From assembly GCA_036924285.1 (NCBI GenBank), contig JAYKYS010000004.1:22042001-22106000 (forward strand): DNA of 64,000 nucleotides, written 5' to 3'. Below the pieces are notes generated by a model. The model saw only the letters and a program-made list of their open reading frames with translations, ran no database searches and had not been told where the DNA came from. This document shows positions 32,343 to 54,303 of this stretch, one piece after another (within the stretch, counting starts at the first letter, position 1; each line of letters opens with the position of its first letter). The position numbers and the translations under genes were made by a program. The stretch is from Asterella californica. Lineage: Eukaryota; Streptophyta; Marchantiopsida; Marchantiales; Aytoniaceae.

Positions 32343-34492
32343 TTGTCGGTAAGGTCTGAGGATAATTTCTCGTGAAATGTCTAAATATTAACTAGAAATT
32401 CTATATTAATTAAAAAATATATACATATTAAATGTAAACACCCAAGAGATACAAAAAGATCCTCACATAATCTATAAATAAAAAAAGAAAAACACTACAA
32501 GTCAAAATCAAACAATTGAGAATATTTAATTTATTACTTAACTCTTTCCAACAGAAATGTTAGATAATAAATTAAACCCTTGCATATTTTACCTCTTCCA
32601 TCTTCTGATGGGGTGAAAAAAAGATGCAAAGAAGACGCCTTTATACAGTTAGTGAAAGGGTATGCACGAATTGAGTTACAAGTACGGTTGTATTCACGTT
32701 CACGGACTTTACCATGTGAGGTATGGTGAGGCTTTATGACCGTTTTGTCTGCACCCTTGAAAGTTCCATTGTGGGTTTGTTTGTATTTTGGCTTATGATA
32801 TTATATTCATCTCATGTCCAGTTGGAGGGTTAGCTCTAAATTAATGTTTCTAAGAATTTTTTCATTCGTCAACAAGACTTAAGTTATAGTTGAATTGGTT
32901 CCACTTATTGTCACTATGCTTATAGTTTTTCTGATTTGTAGAGATAATATGTTTTGTTCACCTAAGAGTAGTTTAAATTAGATTTCTAAATATAGAGATT
33001 TAAATATAAAGATTTAAATTTACACGCAAAACCAGTCGCGAATTATCACTACAATAAAATATAAAATTTTTCTCTATTTTTCAATATAAATTAAAACTTA
33101 TATTAATTGACGAAAACCATCCACGGATTGTCACTGCAGTAAAACAGAAATATTTCTCCCCGCTTCCTTGAGTTTTGTATTTATACCATTCTTGTCCTTT
33201 TCTTATTCTTTTACAAAGCCGTGAGGTAGGATATTTGGCTGCGAGCTCGTCCCACTTTCCCGGTTCTGTCTGTTCTTTCCCATCGAAGGTGAGCCTCAGC
33301 GTGGGACGGAATCGACGGTGCGAGCCAATCAACCTTGACGTGCCCACTCTCTCCGCCCTACCGTGGGCTTAGCAAAAGTAAGCATGCCATGTGTCCTGGA
33401 CCACTTAGCAGTCTGTGAGCAACATCGACTCCGAAATTATAACTTAGGCGTGCCCGGCTCACTGGTGACCTGTTCAGAAATCCTTTTATCGGCCACCACG
33501 TGATGCATGTGATCTGCTATGACCACGGTAGCTGCTGGGAATAGCACGGGAAGTGAATGAAGTTCTTCGATCCCATGTCAAGGAATTCGACTCCGTGCAG
33601 GTGACCATCCACAGCGACCACCCGGTCCATATGTTGTACATGTTGCGCAGCTAGATTTGCGAGGGCGCAGAGACTGACATTGATTCATATACTCCGGCGC
33701 ATTCGTGAAGGAGTTTTACCAGGCAATCCATCCCACTGAGGAACAAACCTACTCGGTGGTCATGGTCTACGTCGTTATATCCAAATCCTGGATGAGGTTG
33801 CAGCAGCGCCATGGACAATGTCGGAGAAAGCGGGATTCTGAGATTCCATCACTCGAGAGAAGGGGTTTCGGGAGGACTTGAGGGGTCAGCGAGGTGCACT
33901 TAAGGGAATAAATTCCAAAACTTTCTTTGTCGTTCTCGTGGGGTTAATTAATCCGGAGCTCAGCGGGAGCTTGCTGGGAACTGAAAGAGACAAGATTCTG
34001 TTGCTCCACTTTCTCTATTCGGAAGCTTCTTTATTCTTTAGTTGGGACTCATGTGTGCTGCGAGTATCCTCAAAGACAATCCTGACGCACGCTTTATCTT
34101 TTGCCGACAGCAGGGAATTCACTTTCTGTCCGATGAGTCTCGCACTGATCATGGAACACGCAACCATTCCGGTCCTGGATCAAGGTTAGCAACGTACTCA
34201 GCAGCGTTTCTACCGCGAACCGCTGTCACTTCTGCTGCTGCTGTAGCGATGTTAACGCTGATGTGACTTCCACTGTCGCCTGGAGAATTAAACTTCGGGA
34301 CTTCGATCATCGAAAGGGGTACCTGACGAAATGTGAAGATTGAACTTTTGCTCGCGACTTGCAGGTCTTGGTCGAGGTTTAGTTTCACAGCCGTTCGACA
34401 CCATGAGACTTCCTTTCCGTGGAAGGCGTTCGTTCAAAGATTGAAAGAGGAGACACAGAAGGCGACAGGTACGTGAGACGCCCCCACCGAAA
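32343..34492. other. AT-rich intergenic DNA upstream of the receptor kinase
   Basis: From 32350 to 33130 the sequence is strongly AT-rich with no frame. From 33130 to 34490 it is more balanced and should contain the receptor kinase promoter and 5' untranslated region. Small frames at 33081-33347 (-) and 33878-34189 (+) have no recognisable domain. I see no element-derived sequence here. Confidence 0.5.
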
Positions 34493-43296
<8,804 letters not shown>

Positions 43297-44130
43297 ATGT
43301 GATCACTCAGTACTGTCTGGTATCAGAGCTCGACCCTCTCCTTATAGGTCGAGTGCCCGACTAAAAAAGAATCTTTTTTTTCCCGGCTGAGCATTTGATT
43401 TGTTCATGATTCTGCCTTCATCTGTATTCAACGTGTACCGTAGCGAGTTACTTGTCAGTTTGTAGTGCTTTAGACAAACGGCAGAACTTGTGAAGTACGG
43501 CAGATGAGATTTGAAGCCTGTGGATATGTACACCTTTACAAGTATTTCGGCGAGCATCAGCGGTTTTTAGGTTAACCCCCCGTGACGTGGGGATGAACTG
43601 TGAGCAAGTTCTACAGTAGCGGAGAATTTTCCAGCCTTTCCGAGCAGTGCGTGCTAAGGAATTCGGTCGCGCATCTGTCTGAATGCTCTACATAGTCCCT
43701 ACGGACAGTTCATGAACGTAAAGAGGGACGATGACTAGTCTCTACTGCCTACAGAGTAATTATTCCATCCGGAACAAAGAAAGATGATATGCATGATCGA
43801 AAGTGAACCAAGTGCAGTGGTATAGTATATCCGTCTTCAAACAGTCGTATGTGGTATTCTTTTTGTTTGCGATGATTCGGAATTGCCTGTTTGCGAGGAG
43901 TTCGTGCGAATAGCCGGTTTAGGTGTGCACTGTTCAAGTGTATATCTTTCGCGAATTTTGCCTGAGCATTAACTAATGGGTCCACGCCTTCACCACTTCG
44001 CGGTTGGTATTGCCTGGTAGAGAAATTGCGTTATAGATCGATCTCACGAAGTGGTGAAAAAGAGCCTTATGGCGCTGAGTCTCTTGTGACTTCACGTGTC
44101 AAAGGCTGACTGTACGGTTTGCATAGCTGT

Positions 44131-44240
44131 CCGACAGTTGCGAACCCGGGAAGGAAGGGGGAATGTTTGTCGTGTAGGGTATTTTGCCCGACGATTGCGA
44201 AACCCACGAAAGGGGAATCTTTGCCGTGTAAGATATTTTG
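44131..44240. repeat. Imperfect 55-bp tandem repeat, two units
   Basis: Unit 1 (44131-44186) starts CCGACAGTTGCGAA and ends GTATTTTG. Unit 2 (44187-44240) starts CCCGACGATTGCGAA and ends GATATTTTG. Between these ends the units share GGGGAATnTTTGnCGTGTA. A weaker third partial unit may follow to about 44285. Confidence 0.75.
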
Positions 44241-45150
44241 TTGTCACTAGGTGACAGTTAGAGAAGGAACGAAAGGGGGGACATGTACAGTTCGCAAATG
44301 CATAGCCCTGCAGTTCCATGGCAAGCGTGGCACCTTGGTAGATTGGGGTTAGCCAGGCGTATCTGGTTGGTTACCGTGATGATCTAGTGGGCGACAGAGA
44401 CAAGAGGAGGTGGAGCATATCATCTTTACATCTATCTCGATATTTGTATTTTCGACCCTAAACTTTGGATTGGCTGTGGAACAGGAGGGTAACGAATGCA
44501 CTACTCCGATGATAGATGGAGAGAAAACAGTACTTCATGTCGTCATAGTGTCTCTTGGGTCTTTCATTTCAGAATTCCACTATTTGAGTATACATGAGGA
44601 AGCTCCTTCTCCTAGAGTTCTCTATGTGTAGTCTGAAGCCTACGTTATATTCAGAAGGGAATATGTAGAATTCCAGTTATGACTAAAGTTTTCTTCGGGG
44701 AAGAATTTTGTTTGATATAAATTAAACAATTCATGATCATAAGAAAGGGAATATGTAAAATTGGAATATGTAAAATTTCAATTTACGACCAAACTCTTCT
44801 TCAAAGTAGTCTAATCCATCTTTCCATGATGATACACTCGAGCGGAAGCGCTCCATTTGATCCACACTCGAGCTGGTCCACAAGTTTGTCCCTATGGACA
44901 CTAAATTGATACCTAATTTCTCCTTCTTCGCCGTTATTCGACACTAAGTCTTCCGGTTGCCGGCGCGCGAAATAGTAGATAGAGATTAGGCTTAGAAATG
45001 ATATATGTTAATTATCTCAGAACTTCAACACACATCTGGTGGACGTTCTCATCAGTTCTCTAAAAATGCATAATATGCATCATTTTTTTAATAGATTGGT
45101 TCGTTCATGACTCCTCTATGCGACTATGCATCCAAAGTGTATATATACAT

Positions 45151-45176
45151 CCGCTTGGCATATATATGCCAAGCGG
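45151..45176. repeat. Perfect 26-bp palindrome
   Basis: The half-site CCGCTTGGCATAT is followed directly by its exact reverse complement. The centre is TATATA, and a run of TATATATA lies just upstream at 45140. Confidence 0.9.
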
Positions 45177-45589
45177 GCAGAAAGGACTAAGTGTGAAAAT
45201 CGAACATGAAAAAATGGGGTGGTTGATAAGAGTCGTTGTTTCCGAAGCGAAAAGGAAGAAGAAAGAATCGATTTAAATTTACATAGTATTTCATGAACAT
45301 CGTACATGTTCATTCATTCATTCAGTTTGAAACATGATTTAAACTTTAAATCATCGGAAATGAATGCAAGCGAAAATGAACATATACTATGATTAAGTGA
45401 TTATATGAGTGTATAAACATTTTAAGAACATTGGTAAACCTCACTTTGACGTAATGAAAAGGAACATCAACATATTACTATGAGATTAGTTTATGATGTC
45501 TAAAAAAAATCATCAAATATTCAAACTCGTTCATCATACTGGACTGCATAGCGCTTTTTCCTATTTCTGATGCCGCATGGTAAGGATAG

Positions 45590-45735
45590 CTGTAAGAAAC
45601 TCTGCCTTCTGCGCGTAGCCGGGGCAACGTGTGTCGAGTTCTCCTGCCGAGTGTCTGCCGAGGCTGTGAAAGCGCACGGCTGCATAAAGCCACACAGCGA
45701 AAGAGGCCTAAAAACAAATCAAACAAAAAGAAACA
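45590..45735 (+). mobile_element. SINE-like element (copy 3)
   Basis: This copy matches copy 2 through GTGTCGAGTTCTCC (B-box position), CGGCTGCATAAAGCC, CACAGCGAAAGAGGCC and the A-rich tail AAACAAATCAAACAAAAAG. The central part is more diverged. No clear target duplication is seen. It lies next to the truncated family 1 LTR E. Confidence 0.65.
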
Positions 45736-45886
45736 GAAACCCTGCTTTCTGAAATCCATCGGAAATCAGTCAATCAATCAGGGTTTCTGCTTCCCTACTC
45801 TGCTTTTCGTTTTAGCAAAAAGCAAAGTTCATGAACTGAATGTTCTGAAATCCGTTCGTTTCTCATGATCACCATCTCCATTTGCA

Positions 45887-46506
45887 TGTGCTCTCAGATT
45901 TCGCAGTGTCCTCACCAAATGCTCGAACTCTCATTTAGATTCTAAATTTAGAGTTTTACAAAAGACAAAAACAGACTAATAAGACTTCATAGCTCCACTT
46001 GGTTGTCCTTTTGAGCTTTAAACCATATGGTAACTTAATTCCACTCATAAGCTATCACGTCAAGTTCCCTAAAGTGCCAGCGTAAATCTTAAACTACTTA
46101 AAATGACACGCAACCCTGAAAGATAACTTAAACTAGCTAGAAAGCGTGCATGGGCGACAAGTAAGTACAACCCATGAGCTTAACCTCTATCAGCATGGAA
46201 ACCCTAAGTTATGTACATTGAACATCATAGACAAGTAAGAAGTCAATTGCACAAGCGCACAAATGCTTGAACAAGATAACTAGCATACTATCAGCCTACT
46301 AATATATGCATGAAGGACTAGGAGTAACATTAAGCTAACTTCTACCGCTATTAACTCCCAAGTGTCGGAGTAGAAGCGTAACCCGTAGCTGCCAATGTCC
46401 ACAACCTCCAGAATCGACTTCTCTGACGTCTTAACTTCGCTCAGAGAGACTAACTCCTAGCAGAGAGGTGAATCATTTACTATGTGAAATGATTCATATC
46501 ACGACA
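45887..46506 (-). repeat. Family 1 3' LTR, truncated (LTR E)
   Basis: On the minus strand it starts TGTCGTGATATGAATC at 46506, just after the polypurine tract GGAGGGGGTGGA, and ends about 620 bases later at CTGAGAGCACA. This break lies within a few bases of where LTR D ends. Confidence 0.83.
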
Positions 46507-47722
46507 TCCACCCCCTCCAAACCTGCACATCCTCCGGCATGTACCAACTTCTTCAGTCTTCTGCTTGTTTCTCATCATCATCACTCTCCTCCGCCTCAAC
46601 CTCAAACACTAGAACGTCTCCGTCTCTTGTTGTCCTCTGCTCTGACTCCAGAAACTTGAACAACTCTATTGATCCTCTACGTCTTTTGAACAATTTCACA
46701 CGTTTGTCAGCCACATATAGCTTCAAAGGAGTACCATCCAACTCACGTAAACTGTAAGTGGCATTTTCATAAACATCTAGCACAACATAAGGCCCGAACC
46801 ATCTTCGAGAGAACTTACGAAGCGTAGAATGTTGATTCTCCAACGTGCTATCATATACCAGAACCTAGTCACCAACACGTATCGGCTTTGGTCGTAGTCG
46901 GTGGTCTTGTCAAAACGTTCCTTGTTTCTGACTCGAGCCACCTTCAGCCTCTCCTGTGCTTCAGCAAGATCCTCCTCCTTCCGCTCTAACTGCCTGGTAC
47001 GTAGAGCAATAAGTGAAGTACGATCTAAATCATCTTCCCATGGTAACGTAGCTCACGTAGGAAAGTCCTCCTCAGCAAGCATGATCGGTTTCTGCCCCAA
47101 CATAAGCTCAATTGGCATATAGCCAGTCGTGGTACAGTGTGTAGTTCTATCAACGCACAAAGCAAATGAAAGTAGTCTCGGTCATTCTCTAGGCCTACCA
47201 TCACATGCTTTCACTAAAAGAAGGGTGTCCTCGTTCACTCTTATCAATGCTCTCTGGGTTCATGGCAGTAGTAAGCTGAAGCTTTACTCCATAACGAGCA
47301 AAGAACTCCTTCACCTCTGCACCTCTCAACTCGTCTCTATCTGCATGTAATCTCTCAATAGATCCATAGAGACAGATGATATCTTCAAGCACGAACTTGT
47401 ATATGTTCTCTGTAGTCTTCGTTCGTAGTGCTCGTCCCTCCACATAGTTGGAAAGATCCTCTCGAGCCAACATCAAGTAACGCATCCCCCATAACTCCGG
47501 TGGCATCATCACAAGATCAAGAACCCACTGAAAGTGGATACTAAGTGGATAAGTAGGTATAAGTCCATCTCTGTAACGGACCTTAGAGTAGAACTGGCAG
47601 TGTAGACACGACCCAACAAAGTCCACCACGTCTTGATACAAACCCTTCCAACCAGTAACGCTCCTTCATCTTCATGTAAGTAGCCCATACTCCATGATGT
47701 CCAACACACAAGGTATCATGAA
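46507..47722 (-). pseudogene. Family 1 gypsy integrase, uninterrupted copy
   Basis: On the minus strand the core region (47641-47201) has FVGSCLHCQFYSKVRYRDG, keeping the CxxC-type half of the zinc site. PPELWGMRYLMLAREDLSNY and FARYGVKLQLTTAMNPESI, the second-Asp region, follow. The C-terminal region (46843-46553) has FGPYVVLDVYENATYSLREL and VKLFKRRRGSIEL, then the acidic tail. Stops and a frameshift separate the parts. It is colinear with 13845-16470 minus the solo LTR, and closely similar to it. It stops at 47722 beside an RT fragment in the opposite orientation. Confidence 0.88.
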
Positions 47723-47726
47723 CCAA

Positions 47727-47940
47727 CCAATGCAGAAAGTTCGTTGTAGATCGCATTCAAGATGTGAAAAAGATTTTGATGCGTTTGGAGGAGGTACACC
47801 TAACTCTGTCAGATACCAGATCTCACGATGGAATGTCAGAGATTGTGGTGGTGAGTCATCTATGTGGTACTTTTGGAAGCCGTCCGAACCCAAAGAAGGT
47901 AGATGCTATAGCAAGAATAGCTGACTGTACCAACGTCACA
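47727..47940 (+). pseudogene. Family 1 gypsy RT C-terminal fragment, second copy
   Basis: This is nearly identical to 18689-18900, from CCAATGCAGAAAGTTCG to GTCACATGAGGACT. As there, it passes directly into family 2 protease sequence. Confidence 0.83.
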
Positions 47941-49775
47941 TGAGGACTGGAGAGCCTTAGAGCTTGATATGGAGATCCATGGCTGTCTTCTGAAGAAGAC
48001 ACCCATTGATTCCGGCTCCGGAGTTAACATCATGACTGAAGAAACTGCACATATCCTAGACTTCACTGAGTTCCAACCTACTCCGAGAATCCTCAGAATG
48101 ACGGATCAGACCAGAAGACGACCTTTGGGGTAACTGAAAGATGTCTTGACGGTAATTGGAGGAGTATCTTTTTACCTCACTTACATCATTGCGACCTGTA
48201 GCTAAGGTTGGATATCAGGTGTTGATAGGAAGACCATGGCTGTATGCTGCAAATGTAAATACCGATTGGAGAAGACATCGTTTGAGGTTTCCCAATCCTA
48301 CACCCAAGCCAGGTGAGAAGACCAAAGTCTCACTTCCTTGGATGAAGATTGGACATCAAGGTGAAACTTCCTCTACGACTGAGGGGTACACGTCAGAAGA
48401 CTCAGTTGCGTCTTCTGACATTGATGAACGATATGATGAGTTTGTGGTGAATAACTTGTGTACTACAGAAGTAGCAGAGATAACAGAAGAAGTAATCTGT
48501 GGATACATTGAGTGCTATGAAATTGTGGAAGAAGAGCTTCCAAAAGACGAAAGTACCGTCTTCCCTTTGAAAGATCCGACAATTGGTCTTTCAGAAGACG
48601 AATCTGAACTGAAAAAAGCTCCCAAACCGGAATACTTTGGTGCTAGTGAGTACAGTCACACTGAAGGAACGGTAGACCCTGATAATCTTCAAGAAATGGA
48701 GGTCGCTCCTAAGAAGAAGCTGAAGCTTTCTAAGGTGATCGAGTTCCAGCAGTTGGAAGACTTTAGAGAACTTTTGACAGAGTTCCAGGACGTCTTTGCT
48801 TGGACCATAGAAGACATAAAGGGCATATCTCGTGAACTGGGAGAGCATCATATTGACTTGCTGGAGGGCGTTGTTCTTGCACGGCAGAGGCAGTATCAAC
48901 TCAAGTACTCACTTCTGATGAAGGATCAGATCGATCAATACTTGAAGGCGGGAGTCATCTTCCTAGTACTTAGTTGTGAGTGGGTAGCTCCTATTGTCAT
49001 CATGCCGAAGAAGCAGACATGCAAGATCCGAGTGTGTCAGAACTTCCGGAAGTTGAACCTGATCACGAAAAAGGATCATCATCTTTTATCTTTCACCGAT
49101 TCTGTGTTAGATGGGTATTCTGGGTACAACCAAGTTTCAATCAGAGAAGAAGACAAGTCGAAAACCACTTTCACTACTGATTGAGATACGTACGCGTACA
49201 ACCAGATGTCGTTTGGTTTATGCAACGCACCCGTCACATTTCAGCGACTGATGATCATAATCTTCAAGGAGTATCTTCGCACCTTCATGGAGATCTTTTT
49301 AGATGACTTTTGTGTGTTTGGATCAAAAGAAGATCATCTGATATTTTTGAGGAAGTGTTTTTTGAAGTGTAGAGAGCATCACTTGGCTCTTCATCCTGAG
49401 AAGTGCTTCTTTGATATGTCAGAAGGAATTTTGCTATTTCTGGAAGAGGTATAGAAGTCGACTGTGCTAAGATGAAAGTCATCATGAAACTTCACCCACC
49501 TGCTAACCTGACTCATTTGAGAAGCTTCCTGGGCAACGTACGATACTACAAGAGATTTATTGACAGATACGCAGAGGTAGCAAGAAGACTTACCAAGTTG
49601 CTGAAGAAGGACGAACCTTACATTTGGTCTGGTGAGGAGCAGGAAGCATTCGAAGAAATGAAAAGACTTCTGTCAAAAATCTCTTATCCTAAGGTCACTT
49701 GATTGGGAGAGAGTCTTCCATATTTATGTGGACGTTTCTGCTTTCGCCATAGGGGTGGTATTGAATCAGAAAGCG
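47941..49775 (+). pseudogene. Family 2 gypsy pol, truncated (copy 2c)
   Basis: The copy runs from the protease through RT into the first part of RNase H. The protease has the same DSGSGVNIM site (about 48013). Next comes a 342-codon frame 48156-49184 with LIGRPWLYAANV, the acidic linker, FQDVFAWTIEDIKGI and RVCQNFRKLN. A short deletion removes the LDQVAGHEFY segment seen in the other copies, and a TGA lies at 49182-49184. The RT core at 49206-49454 keeps FLDDF. The frame breaks near 49440 and RNase H sequence stops at 49775. DEST-type repeats in the linker are fewer than in copy 2a. Confidence 0.88.
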
Positions 49776-52700
49776 GTATCAAATGATTGAAACCATCTAA
49801 CAATGTTTGCCTCCGCCTAGGCCTGTGGAAGAATTCGAACCTTATCGGTCTTGAGCGCCCTCATCTTAGAGGCGGATAAGCCTTTGTACTTAAGAGCTGG
49901 ACACTTATCATGTTCAGTCGCTCACTTGGCGGCATATTGTTCGACACAATTTTCCATGACATGTCTCGAACCGTTAAAATCTGCATTGTGCTTCTTCTGC
50001 AGAAACAGGAGTCGGTTCCCAGCCTGAACGCTTGCGTTTATCAGGTCCTATATATAATGCTCGAGTGACGTATGCCTGATAATGTCTGGGATATGGAGAG
50101 CGCTTCCTATCGCTAAAGTATACCTAATTAACTATTGGGAGCTGAACTCAGAGGAGAGCTAACGGTACGATCTGAACGACGAATGTGGTGTATAAACTCG
50201 AGTAAGTTGAGGAACGTGGACCACACAGGTCCATGACGTCTAACGCCAGGCTCCGTTGGACAGTACACAGAATCATATCCAGGTCGAACAAGCTAAATGA
50301 AGGAAGTCAATATTCACTGATTCGAAAATGTGTCACATGGATGTGTAATTACGTTACATGGTACGGTGCTCACTCTACACCAGTCGCACTACCCTTTGCT
50401 TCTCAGGACCAAGATCTTCCACTGACTGACAGTTCACACATGCGTAAAGGCTTACAGACGTCCTTGAGAGCCATGATCATGTATTTTCTGGAAACATTAA
50501 GTATTCGCCGATACTACAGAATGACGGTGGAGGCCTGATTTTACTTTCAGCGTAGATGTAGGAAGTCCACCCTCCACTTTAATTTCAGATGACGAGAAAT
50601 TTCTTGTACTGCAAGGCTGTCTCCTCAAAAATGTTCGCCCGGAGATTTCCTAGAAAAGAGCATTAAAAGCACGATTAACTGGTCCCTTGCATTTGCTTGT
50701 ACTGTTCTGAACTGATCAATTCTGGTAGTGTGGACCTTGAAAGTGCTGCATGTTCGATCGACTGCTTCTTTGACAGTTATTGTCTTATACTATACAAGCA
50801 CAGTGACTTGCTGGGTCGCTACAGAGATACAAGCCAAACGATCGAGTTGACCGTTTGGAAATTAAACTGAGAGAGTCTAGATAAAAAGGTTCGAACTATC
50901 GCAATTGCAGTAGGGTGGGGGTCACCAACCAGACAACTCCTAGTCATATCATGCCCCCCAAGAAGCTGGAAGATGGCAAGGTGCTACCGCGACAGCTCAT
51001 CACAATGTGCCGTCGAGCCTGTCGCTAGATTGCAGCAAGCGGATGCAACTTTATCAATTTGACGCACTCATCGTATACAGCAGTCACTCCCAGAGCGTCT
51101 TTCAAGACATCTCGTGCTGCGTTCATGCTGTTAGTCTACGTGTCCGTACGCACTGGAAGCATTCTTCAGTCACCGAAAGTGATCCGCTCGAGCCTCGAGG
51201 TAACACCCCCCAAGTACCGTAACCGTGGGTCTTGGGGTCGACTCTTATGACCCCAAGTATCCTAACAAAAGGTCTAATTGTCTAATCTCACAATCGACAG
51301 GAGTCGGCCAAAGTTGAAAACGTCCAGTAATCTCAGGCAGATGCGTTACATCAGTGGATGATTCCAGAAGGTACTAAACATCGTGAACTAAATGTTCTAT
51401 AATTTTCTTACGCTGAATAAAGGAGACCGGCTGATGACTAGTACTGAGTTTATGGTGAAATAGGTTTGCAAAGTGGATGATCGAATATCTGTCGACGTCA
51501 AAGGGCCGAGATCCGCAGATTGAATCTGGGAAAGTATCGTCCGGATTCCGAGACTCCTGCCTTCCAGTGCACACAATGCCCTGTCGTTCTCGAAGGGGTA
51601 CCTGTGAGCTCTGAGACTCTCGCTCAAGATGTTAACCTGTCACCTACCTCTCCTGCTCCAGATTCCTTTTGTTGCTTGTAAAGGAACAAATTCCCTCTCT
51701 TTCTGTATCGATCCACATTGACTTTGGTGTTGTCTAGCTCTACCTTCTGTACATGTTCGTTTTCCTTTTCCTCTCTCTCTTTTCGTTGAATCACTGATCC
51801 AGTTAATCATTATCATTGATCATCGAGGATCTGTCCCTCTTTCCCGTGCGAGCAGAACTACAACATAACAGTAGAGCAACAATAAACTAACTATACAATG
51901 GACGCGCATCTACATGACATCATGTAGATGCGCGGAGTCGTGAGGAGTCAGAAAGTTGACAATTCGTACTGTCGACAGTTGCAACTGCTACATCTTTTCC
52001 TCTTTCCTGCTGCTTACGATTAGAGAAGTCGACGCCCCTGACTAACATACACGAATCGATGATTAAACTGGTTGCATGGGTAGACTTTCAGTTGTCGCGC
52101 GCATTGACCTGTGAGGAGGGGAGTTGAATTAGTATGGTTGTGACCGCACTGAAGAAGTTTGTATGCGCTTTAGCTTGATGCGTTCGAAGATCAAGCTCCG
52201 AACATTTACTTGACTCGGTCACAGCCAGCATACCATGTTTATATAGTCAATGATGTCCTGACTACTAACTAATAATGCGCGGGAGCGACGACTCAGATAT
52301 CCCTAGTCGTAACGGCGATGCGGCTGATAGAAACCCTTCGTGACGACAGAAGATCGTCCAGTGACGAGTGACAGAAACCTTTCATTCAATTGGTGAGGGT
52401 GTGGTTATACTCAATGGAGTCCACTGGAGCGCATGGACGCCACAGCCAGCCTTCCTTGACTGACTCTCTCTCAAGGACACAGAGTATGACAACGGAGCGC
52501 TACCGTAGGCAGAATATTCACCTGGGGGACAATCGAAGCGGCAAGCGACGCGTGGATGGATGGGCAGAGGGAATTTCGCTTTGACGCGCTGCATGCCCAT
52601 CTCGTACTTTACTTCACACGTCCTTCAGAGTAGGTGCATGTGCGTATGTTCTCGAGAGCGAGATTGTCTTTATGTATGGCCTCCACTAATGTGACTTATA

Positions 52701-53999
52701 AGATGAGCGCAAAAAGAAAGGAGACTGATTTGTTGCAATTGAGTAATACTACTGACGTACGTAATTCCTGGACAAGTTCTGAGCTGTCATATATACTCTA
52801 GTGCGCGTGGAACATTATGGGCATCTTCAAGTCTGGACTCTGTACAGTCCTTGTCGTCTGCTCGGCCAAGCATCAGTCCTCTTACCAAGGCTTTGCGATG
52901 CTTGCTGATATTGTGATCAAGCTGGATCTTCCTGGACGCTGTACAGTAAGGTCATCTATCTGAGTACTAACAGTCATAATGCTTATCATAGGTCGGACAG
53001 CTTTTCTGGTGAAACCCTCTAGTAAACCGTAGTTATTGATAGAAGACGGCTTAAAAGAATATCTTCTCGGTTAAATACAATAGCTGTTTCTTATTTCTTG
53101 AAGAAAACTATTTTTGGTGTAATTTTTAAACTGATTATTATTTAGATTTTCGATTTTTTAAGAAATAGTGCTGGTTGAAATACACTAAATGCCGTTGCTG
53201 TACGAACGATGATGCTTATACAATGTTTTCACGAGCAAATCCTTGCAAGGTAAAGTCCAGGTTGAAATAAGGGCTATTAAGAAGGTTCGAAGCAGACTGG
53301 ACGATTTCTGCTCCTACTTTCCGATTTCGGAGTCAGCACTAATTTTGCTAGACAGATTCACCTTGCGTATTTGCAGAGTTGTCAACCGGTGAAGTCCGAG
53401 GATCAGCATTATGTCGACATGTATGACAGCATTTACAGCAATAAGATCTGATACATCTTTATCTCTCTTGAAAGAGAGACAAAGATGCATTACTATGGTA
53501 CATGATCCAGCTGTAACACATCGTCAAACATCAACGAGTGTCACTTTTGTATTCCAATGCGCAAACAGTATGAGATACCCTCGCAAGGACATTACTATAT
53601 CATGATAAATGATGATATCATTATCATTAAAATTTTCGAGGTTGGAAGTGATGATATACCGATGCATTTTCATTTCCATAGAACGTCAATGATAGTCGGA
53701 CCGACTCAGATGTGGTGAACTCTATAGTGGTCTCCCTCTGCCACCTACAAATTTTTTGTTTCTCTGGAAAGTATTTATCAATATAAGTATCTTACGATTC
53801 TGTTGTGTACCATTGGATCTCAACTCTACAAGGTTCTTTTTTCTCACCACGAGTGATTATCTGAAGAACCTACAAACCCAAAATGTGGAGTTGAAGCCGA
53901 CACATCACGTCGCGTCTCATCTCATCTCATCTCGTCAAGCCAACAAGCCAGCTTGCTGACGTGTGAGAGATAACAAGTTTTCAATGGTGTGGGAGTGCG
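49776..53999. other. 4.2 kb without recognisable genes
   Basis: No frame longer than about 100 codons and no familiar domain is present on either strand. Features seen are a 15-bp near-palindrome at 51903-51934, a pyrimidine-rich stretch at about 51640-51780 and a short CATCT run at about 53918. An 11-base match to a pol III B box lies on the minus strand near 49830 but is not part of a tRNA fold. Confidence 0.5.
51903..51934. repeat. Inverted repeat with 15-bp perfect arms
   Basis: The arm CGCGCATCTACATGA (51903-51917) is followed by CA and then the exact reverse complement (51920-51934). The 2-base spacer makes this nearly a perfect palindrome. Confidence 0.9.
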
Positions 54000-54303
54000 T
54001 AAAACGTTATCATCCGTCCCGACACTATTACTGAAGCTTGCATTTAACTTCTCCGTTCTTACTTTTGGACTATACCACTAGACCACTAACTCTTGATGTC
54101 TTACAAGGATGCTCATAAGTACTTAGTGACTTGTTCTATTCTCTAGGAGGTCTTACTAGGTATTCCGAGGAGAGTGGTAGCGAGATCTCATAGTCTTAGA
54201 GAGAAGCTACACTTGAGGTATTGTTCTTCAGGTCGTAGGTGGATGCATGAAAGGTGTCAGTGGATGTTGAGTGGTGTGAGTTAGTATAGCTACATGGTTG
54301 AAG

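Larger units (their letters stand above)
43297..45589. other. 3' flank of the receptor kinase and intergenic repeats
   Basis: No gene is recognised. Notable items are a 12-bp inverted repeat (TTCACCACTTCG at 43989-44000, complement at 44047-44058), a tandem repeat at 44131-44240, a diverged direct duplication around GGAATATGTAAAATT (44656-44820) and a perfect palindrome at 45151-45176. The part from about 44640 to 45560 is AT-rich. Confidence 0.5.

Noticed and set aside
33081..33347. 88-codon minus-strand frame upstream of the receptor kinase
   Set aside because: There is no recognisable domain, no splice support and it sits at the edge of AT-rich DNA.
33878..34189. 103-codon plus-strand frame just upstream of the receptor kinase
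   Set aside because: No domain is seen. The receptor kinase start at 34493 is supported by a signal peptide and in-phase splicing without it.
43749..43985. 78-codon minus-strand frame beginning MDPLVNAQAKFAK
   Set aside because: It briefly looked element-like, but no second copy or domain was found.
49815..49850. Perfect B-box word GGTTCGAATTC on the minus strand, possible tRNA
   Set aside because: A partial T-arm can be drawn, but no acceptor stem or D-arm pairs at the right distance.
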